Source: Petralouisia muris
GTDB lineage: Bacteria; Bacillota; Clostridia; Lachnospirales; Lachnospiraceae
Reading direction: 5' to 3'
Assembly: GCF_004793545.1 (NCBI RefSeq)
Contig: NZ_SRYA01000046.1
Span: forward strand, 1-37,631
DNA length: 37,631 bases
Below are positions 32,128 to 37,631 of the stretch, one piece after another. The stretch's first letter is position 1. The number at the start of each line of letters is the position of its first letter. The notes under the pieces are model-generated. The model made no database searches. It saw only the letters and a list, made by a program, of their open reading frames with translations, and had not been told where the DNA came from. A program made the position numbers and the translations under genes.

Positions 32128-33819
32128 TTACTTTTCTGCCAGCATGACCCTGCATCGCTTTTTATAGCAGGCAATCCCATATTTCAGGATATTCTCTATC
32201 CCATCATCCTCAAGGTCATCTTCATATTTTGTATATTCGATCTGTTTTAACGCCTCCTTACAAGCTCCCTCCAGCTCTCCGTCATGGGCATATTTCACTT
32301 CTATGATAATCCCCATATCCCCGGTATCTGGTTCTGCAAGGATATCTGCATAGCCCTCTCCCATTTCCCGGTTGGAAGAAATCCCCCACCGGGTTTTCAC
32401 TCCTAAGATTCCAAGTAAGATACCATGATAGAAATTTTCTTTCATCTCTGTTCTTACGGCCGTATCCCGGATACTGATGGTCTTCCTTAAATACTCCGTG
32501 AAAATCTTCTCCACATTTTCTACATCCTCATTTTGCAGTGCGTCACAGAAACGGTTCAGCATCTCCCCGTCCTCCCGGACATTCTCCTTAAAGAACTCCA
32601 TGATCTGCGTCTCGAAAATATCACGAATCGCCAGATTGGGAATCGCCAGTTTCATCTGCCTTCCCTCTGCTTTTTCCCGCTGTGTCAGATAACCTGTGGT
32701 AAAGAGCAGGCTCCAGATATTATCAATCGTATCATAAATCTCCGGGTACGTAAGTTCCTGATGGATTTCCTTTGTAATGGTTTCCCCTGCCACCAGACGC
32801 TCAATTTCCCGTTTGGTCGTAACATTTGCCGATTCTTCTATAAACCGTTTCACTGCGTCATTGCTGCTGGTGTTGATCCAGTAGTTTTCCGGCTGCACAT
32901 GAGACCCGCTTCTGATCCTGTCGCAATGGTTCAGTACATCCCAAGGGCAATACATTTCTACATTTCCAAACTTGTAACCGTCATACCATCTTTTTACTTC
33001 CTCATAATGATCCGTTACGCCATAATACTCCAGAAGGCCTTTCACTTCTTTATCTGTAAAACCGAAGTATTCATCAAAACGCTCATCTGCAATCGTCAGT
33101 ACCTTCAGGTTATTAAGCCCGGTAAAGATACTCTCCTTTGAAATCCGAAGACACCCGGTCAGCACCGCTAATTTCAGGCTGTTGTTTGTTTTAAGCGTCT
33201 CTCCAAGCAGATTACGAATCAATGAAATCATCTGGTCATAATATCCATTCGCATGAGCCTTTGCCAAAGGAACGTCATATTCATCAATTAGCAGAATTAC
33301 CTTTGTGCCATGATGCTTCTCCAGCAATTCCGATAGGACTCTCAGACTATTACAAAATACTGCTTCTGACATATGATCATCCAGAAGTTTACGGTATTCC
33401 GCTTTGTCCTGTTCACTTAATGTATCACTTTCCAAAAGATATTGTACTTTTGCAGGAACTCTTTTCATAATCTGAACTGCCATTTCGAATGCCATTTCAT
33501 AGTTCCGTGCGTCAATTCCTTTCAAGGAAATCGAAACAACCGGATACTTCCCCATATATTCCTCGCAAAGCTCAGTTTCCTTGGAAATACCCAGCCCGTC
33601 AAAAATACGCTTATCCCCATTCAATGAAAAAAAGTGTTCCAGCATGCTCATATTCAGCGTTTTTCCAAATCTTCTGGGTCGGGTGAACAGATTCACCTCC
33701 CCCCAGTTGTTAAGAAGCTCCCTGATGAGTCCTGTTTTATCAATATAGTAAAAATCCTCTAAACGTAGTTTCTCAAAATTTTCAATCCCAATCGGAAGTT
33801 TCTTTTTTCGCATATCCAT
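32128..33819 (-). CDS. AAA-ATPase-like/PD-(D/E)XK nuclease superfamily protein
   Basis: The 563-residue protein begins with IGIENFEKLR-DFYYIDKTGLI, typical of the AAA-ATPase_like (DUF1703-associated) family. Walker A is in RPRRFGKTL (about 48-55) and Walker B in VILLIDEYDVP. The C-terminal region (about 410-563) is a PD-(D/E)XK nuclease-like domain: GEGYADIL, then GIIIEVKYA, with a Lys/Glu pair intact. These genes are numerous in gut Clostridia and Bacteroidetes; their role is not settled. The exact start is uncertain: ATG at 33819, 33813 or 33840; the latter directly abuts AAGGAGG. A related fragment lies at 453-708. Its own promoter is at 33879-33907. Confidence 0.85.
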   Translation of the reverse strand: MDMRKKKLPIGIENFEKLRLEDFYYIDKTGLIRELLNNWGEVNLFTRPRRFGKTLNMSMLEHFFSLNGDKRIFDGLGISKETELCEEYMGKYPVVSISLKGIDARNYEMAFEMAVQIMKRVPAKVQYLLESDTLSEQDKAEYRKLLDDHMSEAVFCNSLRVLSELLEKHHGTKVILLIDEYDVPLAKAHANGYYDQMISLIRNLLGETLKTNNSLKLAVLTGCLRISKESIFTGLNNLKVLTIADERFDEYFGFTDKEVKGLLEYYGVTDHYEEVKRWYDGYKFGNVEMYCPWDVLNHCDRIRSGSHVQPENYWINTSSNDAVKRFIEESANVTTKREIERLVAGETITKEIHQELTYPEIYDTIDNIWSLLFTTGYLTQREKAEGRQMKLAIPNLAIRDIFETQIMEFFKENVREDGEMLNRFCDALQNEDVENVEKIFTEYLRKTISIRDTAVRTEMKENFYHGILLGILGVKTRWGISSNREMGEGYADILAEPDTGDMGIIIEVKYAHDGELEGACKEALKQIEYTKYEDDLEDDGIENILKYGIACYKKRCRVMLAEK

Positions 33820-33878
33820 TTCTTTCCACGCTCCTTCCATCCTCCTTAAGTCCTTTCCTGCCTTAAATGATTAAATAC

Positions 33879-33907
33879 ATTATAGCAACTAAGCGGCGGC
33901 TTTTCCA
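33879..33907 (-). promoter_or_regulatory. promoter of the AAA-ATPase-like gene
   Basis: On minus, TGGAAA (33902-33907), 17 bp and a perfect TATAAT with TG extension (33879-33884). It overlaps the last codons of the DUF3854 fragment. Confidence 0.7.
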
Positions 33908-34704
33908 CAGAAATCTTCTGGCTCCCGAAGCTCCCAGTCGTCAATCACTTTATACTGCCCCTGCCACATGCCTTCTTCATCTGTATCCCACGTTGCACGG
34001 CTTAAGCTTAAGGAAAGCTCGCCGCAGATCTCATAGAGCTTCAGACACTTTTTCCGGATCTGCTCACGTTTTTCCCTCTTTTTCGGGCATTGGGGGCCTT
34101 TAACGCTGCATATCCGGCATACGGTTCCATAATCTTCCCTGCAGTCAAGGCGCATCAGCTTGTCCATATCGTTTGCTTCTACTACCTCACGAAGACCGCG
34201 TTCCTTCATCTGGGCAAGCAGCTGCCTGAGTTCTTTGTGGTTCATCACTCCGGGATTCCCAATATAAGTCTCCCCTGACCGCTGGTGGGTGTTCTCCGCT
34301 TTCAGAATCCCTTCCGTTACAAATACCCGGCCCACATCCTGATCTCCGGAAAGGCTTACCGAGCTTCCCGGCGAACATCCCTTGTTCAGCTTTGCACTGC
34401 TGAGCCAGACATATTTCCGCTTCTGATAAGGAACGTCAAGCCGAATCTGAAACGCCGTCAAAAGACCCTCTCCTGACCAGACCGGACAGAGATAGCCGCT
34501 GTTCTTCTTATAAAAGGCAATCTCCCAGTCACCATTCCGATTGACAAAAAATCCGGGCACACCCTCTAACCGGCAGCCGGACTTGATCAGCTTCCTTGCG
34601 ACTGCCACTGAATCCTCTGCACAGGTGCTTTTATAACCCATCTGCTCCATCCAGGAGGTAAAAAAGTGTCTTCGACACTTCAACTCCCCTGGCCCCTCAT
34701 TCAT
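33889..34704 (-). pseudogene. DUF3854/TOPRIM primase-like fragment from a mobile element
   Basis: The 271 residues contain the TOPRIM-like part of DUF3854 proteins: GVPGFFVNRNGDW, GLLTAFQIRLD, VFVTEGILKAE, IGNPGVMNHKELRQLL and a DMDK motif. A Cys pair (VCRICSVKGPQC) follows. The usual N-terminal zinc-finger region of about 60-90 residues is missing, and the present ATG (34704) lies inside hairpin sequence bordering the IS91-type remnant, so the 5' end is probably the breakpoint. Such primases belong to integrative elements and phages. A degraded cargo gene is the best reading; the reading frame itself is uninterrupted. Confidence 0.6.
34660..34680 (-). other. hairpin with U-run inside the DUF3854 fragment
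   Basis: On minus, AAGTGTC-GAA-GACACTT is a perfect 7 bp stem followed by TTTTAC, the form of an intrinsic terminator, yet inside the frame. It supports a broken 5' end and may belong to the mobile-element border. Confidence 0.6.
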
Positions 34705-34728
34705 GAGGAGAATTAGGGGTTTCTTTTT
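34693..34728 (+). other. hairpin at the left border of the IS91-type remnant
   Basis: CCCCT (34693-34697) and AGGGG (34715-34719) enclose CCTCAT-TC-ATGAGG, and TTTCTTTTT follows. IS91 elements carry subterminal hairpins at their ends. The position 30 bp before the transposase start fits such an end, but the exact terminus is not defined. Confidence 0.4.
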
Positions 34729-34754
34729 GTGTCGTTTTCCTGCATAATAATCTT

Positions 34755-35257
34755 ATGAGCATACTACAAGATATTTTTAAAGACCACTATGAAGAAATGG
34801 TTTATATTCTTCATACCCGTGACTCTGTCATCGAAAATGTTGAAAAAATGATTAACTGTGGCGCCCCTCTTTCGGCGGGCCATGTACGGCTGTCCACACT
34901 GCGGAAAGCTAAAGTTAATCCCTTTCCGCTGCAAAAGCCGTTTCTGCCCTGCCTGAGACAATAACTTTCCGTACCGCACTTCTGAATGAAATGGAGCACA
35001 GGACCGGCCACTCTTTTAAAAAGGTGAAAGCACGCTGTTACCGGGAACACAAGGAAGGCTTCTATGTCTATGCAAAACCAAACAAATGCAATCCAAAAAC
35101 CTTGGCAAAATATATCGGGCATTATCTCTGGCATCCTGTGATTGCCACTTCCCGGATTGATAAATATGATGGCAATTCTGTCACTTTCCATTACAACCGG
35201 CATGAAGATGACCCGTATGAAGACGATTTTGGAGAAGAAGGTTTTTATATCTTCTAA
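34755..35257 (+). mobile_element. remnant of an IS91-family transposase gene
   Basis: The N-terminal part (34755-34866) reads MSILQDIFKDHYEEMVY and VIENVEKMINCG, as in IS91-type (Y2, rolling-circle) transposases. The zinc ribbon (CPHCGKLKLIPFRCKSRFCPA) continues in the +1 frame from about 34882 and ends at a TGA. The C-terminal part (34991-35257, third frame) has YAKPNKCNPKTLAKYIGHYL, ATSRIDKYDG and VTFHYNRHED. The central catalytic region with the two tyrosines is deleted. At least two frame changes and a large deletion make it inactive. It borders the DUF3854 fragment. Confidence 0.85.
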
Positions 35258-35301
35258 ATCCTTAACCGTCTGTTTTGTATACCTTAAACACATATCTATT
35301 C

Positions 35302-35330
35302 AACATATGTTCAGCAAACATATGTTTTAT
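35302..35330 (+). other. ACATATGT hairpin
   Basis: Two copies of the palindrome AACATATGTT (35302-35311 and 35317-35326) form a hairpin with loop CAGCA, followed by TTAT. It may be a weak terminator or the right-side structure of the IS remnant. Confidence 0.4.
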
Positions 35331-35398
35331 TTGTGTCTCAACAGGTCGGAATTTCCTATAAAGGAACAAAGATGTGCACTGCCAAAAGCTGACTCACT

Positions 35399-35569
35399 TT
35401 ATAGATTTGCTTCAAAAAAAGCTTTCATTGTTTCACAGGCTGCATCCTCATCCGCGCCCTCTACTGTAACCTCTACTGTCTGACCACATTTCACACCAAG
35501 CCCCATAACTGCCATCAATTTTGTTGCCTCAGCCGTTTTTCCATCCTTCTTGAGCACAACCTTACATTT
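35399..35569 (-). pseudogene. C-terminal fragment of an HPr-family PTS phosphocarrier
   Basis: About 56 residues remain: KVVLKKDGKTAEATKLMAVM, LGVKCGQTVEVTVEGADEDA and ETMKAFFEANL, as in the second half of HPr. The first half with the phosphorylated His15 site is gone; an in-frame TAA lies immediately upstream at 35570-35572. Not functional as a phosphocarrier. Confidence 0.8.
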
Positions 35570-35591
35570 TTAAAGTATTTTTATGTTTTAT

Positions 35592-36320
35592 TTAATGTCC
35601 TGTCGGCACACGTCCAAGCATTCCCTTTTCTTTTGTTAAATCTGCATGAAGCAAGTCAATAAATACTATAAATAACATGATTGACGCTCCCCAAATTGCT
35701 CTGCCCACAAACATACCACATAAAATTGTTCCTATAATGGCTCCTATAAGAAACATTATAAGCATTTCACCATGCCGCAAAGATTTTTTAACGTATACTG
35801 CATCGCCCTTTTGCAGCCACCTTGCCAAGTTAATTCCTGCCTGACGCACATGATTCGTGCAAAACGTTGTCGCCATTGGCACTCCCTCTGCCTGACGGAA
35901 TGTATTATACTGCATAGAACAAATAAAATTTATTGCCACCTGTGAAAACTGAAACGGAACACTTTCCGGCAAAAAACCCAAAAGCAACGTTACCAGCATT
36001 TCAATTCCAACCAACAATGTATCCCATCGAACCAAATGTGCCCTTTTCACAGTTCCTGGCAATACCTCTGACACAGCAGCCCCAAACCCATATGCCGTAA
36101 TTGGAATAAGATAATATGCTGCTCCCTTCCAGTTTCCATGTCCAATCGCCATCCCAAGAAGTACGATATTACCTGTCTGTGCATTACAGAAAACACCACC
36201 CCTGACACAATATGTAAAGGCTCCCAGCATTCCTCCACTCATCATCAGCAGATAAAACACCCTGTTTCTTTCACATTCCAAAAAAGTCTGTTTTTCATCC
36301 AATGCTATCGCCCCTTCCAT
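35592..36320 (-). CDS. YoaK family (DUF1275) membrane protein
   Basis: The 242-residue protein has six hydrophobic segments and the family motifs GGMLGAFTYCVRGGVFCNAQTGN (helix 1 end) and TNHVRQ (central). YoaK/DUF1275 proteins are putative transporters of unknown substrate. The ATG at 36320 has no clear ribosome binding site; a TTG seven codons later has GAAGGGG upstream and could be the real start. The gene lies between an HPr fragment and an alcohol dehydrogenase fragment but looks intact. Confidence 0.85.
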   Translation of the reverse strand: MEGAIALDEKQTFLECERNRVFYLLMMSGGMLGAFTYCVRGGVFCNAQTGNIVLLGMAIGHGNWKGAAYYLIPITAYGFGAAVSEVLPGTVKRAHLVRWDTLLVGIEMLVTLLLGFLPESVPFQFSQVAINFICSMQYNTFRQAEGVPMATTFCTNHVRQAGINLARWLQKGDAVYVKKSLRHGEMLIMFLIGAIIGTILCGMFVGRAIWGASIMLFIVFIDLLHADLTKEKGMLGRVPTGH

Positions 36321-36500
36321 CTTACTGGTACATTCTGAATACAGGCATAAGGCAATCAGCAGACGATGGCATTTCCATCATCAGCCATGTAAAAACTTTA
36401 AACCAACGTACATTTGCTTAACTGCATAATTTGTTCAAAATCATGCCCATATACCAATTTTGCGTCCAATTCAGCCTGCATTTTTTATTCTTTCAAGATT

Positions 36501-37116
36501 TTAATAATAATAAAGCTGCTTTAAATCAACTGTCATCGGTTTTCCGTAGATTGCAACCAACACAACAGCACCATGTACTCTTGGCAGTTGAACCATACTG
36601 TCAACTCCTGGCTGTGAACCCGATGTTTCAAACACTACATCTGCCCCGGCAGCTTTGGCAGCCAATGCTGTCATAATGCCAATGGGACCACCGCCAATCA
36701 CAACAACAAAATCACCCTTTTTTACGTTTCCTCTCTTTACCACATGACAACATATTGCTAACGGCTCTGCTAATGCACCATGAAGCATACTTACTGTATC
36801 CGGAATCTTGACAAGCGCCTCTTCGTCCAATGTCCATGCATATTGAAAAGCTCCTTCTGTCTCAATTCCCCGAACCTTCAGGCTCTGACATACATGCCCA
36901 TAGCCTTCCTTACAGGCAAAACATTCTTTACAAGATTTCACTGGCCATACGGCAACCCTGTCTCCCGGTTTGACACTTTCCACCTTACTCCCTACACACC
37001 AAACTGTCCCAGAACATTTCATGTCCTATGACTGATGGAAGATGCATCCTATGATCTTCTGAGCCCTGTAAGATATGAATATCAGAACCACATATCCCAC
37101 AATAAGACACTTTAAT
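36501..37116 (-). pseudogene. zinc-dependent medium-chain alcohol dehydrogenase, frameshifted and deleted
   Basis: The dehydrogenase begins inside the cupin frame at about 37116 with VSYCGICGSDIHI (catalytic zinc Cys) and PSVIGHEM. A one-base insertion near 37019 shifts the frame, and the sequence continues as SGTVWCVGS-VKPGDRV, the structural zinc motif CKECFACKEGYGHVC, and the Rossmann GGGPIG. Then a deletion joins KAAGA directly to DVVFETSGSQPGVD, removing about 25 residues, and the protein stops early after LKQLYY. It resembles polyol (sorbitol/threonine-type) dehydrogenases. The first 30 residues are replaced by the cupin. Confidence 0.85.
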
Positions 37117-37365
37117 CTGACCAGCTTTAATCTCATATTCTTCCCCATTATCTGTATAAAGTCCACGTCCCTGCATAATAAAGTAAATTTCGCTTTCCTT
37201 TTCATGACGGTGTAGTCCTAAAGAAGCTCCCTGCCTCAATCTGATCGTGATAAAACATCTGTTTTTTGAGTGCATCATATCACTTGATGCAATGTCACAG
37301 ATAATAGCATCCCCTTTTCCCTGAAATAATTCATGTGCAGCTCTTTCTTTTAATTGCAGTTTCAT
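37117..37365 (-). pseudogene. truncated cupin fused in frame to the alcohol dehydrogenase remnant
   Basis: Residues 1-83 carry cupin motif 1, GLHRHEKESEIYFIMQGRG, with metal ligands His52, His54 and an acidic residue. Motif 2 is lost where the frame runs from EIKAGQ straight into dehydrogenase sequence. GGGAGG lies 11 bp before the ATG. A small single-domain cupin of about 110 residues was probably the ancestor. The fusion appears to be a deletion product, not a designed bifunctional protein. Confidence 0.8.
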
Positions 37366-37418
37366 ATCTCATACCACCTCCCGCAGCCAACACCAAACCA
37401 CATAATAAATGGAAAAAT

Positions 37419-37544
37419 CTATAACGATTCACCATTCGTTGCAATCACCTTCTTATACCATTCAAATGATTTCTTCTTATAACGTTTTCCACTGCCTGAA
37501 CCATCATCATTTTTATCTACATACACCAGTTTACAACTTTTATA
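37419..37544 (-). pseudogene. C-terminal tail of a GH1 6-phospho-beta-glucosidase
   Basis: About 41 residues ending at TAG 37419 include [25 protein letters not shown] and ATNGESL, the conserved tail of BglA-type enzymes. Upstream of 37544 the homology stops in this frame, and I recognise nothing in 37545-37631, though another frame is open to the window edge. Confidence 0.75.
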
Positions 37545-37631
37545 AATGATAGCCCTTTTGTTGGACAAGATATTTCAGGACTCTTATAAGAACAGATGAT
37601 TTTATCATACTTTCGCTCTTTTTCACGAAAG

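Noticed and set aside
30636-37544. Prophage or integrative element as a whole
   Set aside because: Only isolated fragments (DUF3854, IS91) point to mobile DNA; no integrase, structural or conjugation genes are present.

Overview
The window looks like a chromosomal segment of a gut Clostridia bacterium, most likely Lachnospiraceae. The evidence is moderate GC, AGGAGG-type ribosome binding sites, TTGACA/TATAAT promoters, a T-box leader, BIG_2-type secreted proteins, Rpn and AAA-ATPase/PD-(D/E)XK families, and many decayed sugar-utilisation genes. I cannot name the genus from the sequence alone.

Layout. Positions 1-450 (minus) hold a T-box leader with a consensus promoter; its gene lies beyond the left edge. 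Next come a degenerate PD-(D/E)XK fragment, a DUF4190 membrane protein and typA/bipA. Positions 3.5-9.0 kb hold a divergent module: an ABC ATPase plus two ABC-2 permeases on minus, and a NarL-type kinase plus LuxR-type regulator on plus. Its gene content and protein lengths match the linearmycin-resistance type (LnrJK/LnrLMN) of Bacillus. A ferritin-like gene, a tRNA-Val/tRNA-Met operon, a HAD phosphatase with a long structured leader, and a secreted beta-sandwich protein follow. At 12.5-13.8 kb are an Rpn-family remnant and a lone AbiEi-like regulator. At 13.9-21.3 kb are purL (single chain), a LysR regulator, an unusual double tandem-repeat intergenic region, a VOC/glyoxalase gene and rpoN.

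Positions 21.4-25.2 kb hold a sucrose/glucan module: a LacI regulator, an amylosucrase (GH13_4) whose catalytic residues fall at the family positions, and an N-terminally truncated HAD gene. Positions 25.3-29.9 kb (minus) hold what I consider the most interesting part. It is a probable operon encoding an exported flavodoxin lipoprotein, a secreted BIG_2 protein with two flavodoxin domains, a secreted alpha/beta hydrolase, a flavoprotein with a compact C-x2-C-x2-C-x5-C motif, and a DUF4405 membrane protein with two H-x13-H pairs like a di-heme cytochrome b. Together these could form an extracytoplasmic electron-transfer route; this is inference.

From 30 kb to the right edge the DNA is a graveyard with a few intact genes (GtrA-like, AAA-ATPase/PD-(D/E)XK, YoaK). 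The remnants are a GH3 C-terminal half, a DUF3854/TOPRIM fragment, an IS91-type transposase remnant, an HPr C-terminal fragment, a cupin fused to a frameshifted zinc alcohol dehydrogenase, and the tail of a GH1 6-phospho-beta-glucosidase. This suggests a lost PTS sugar operon and past mobile-element activity.
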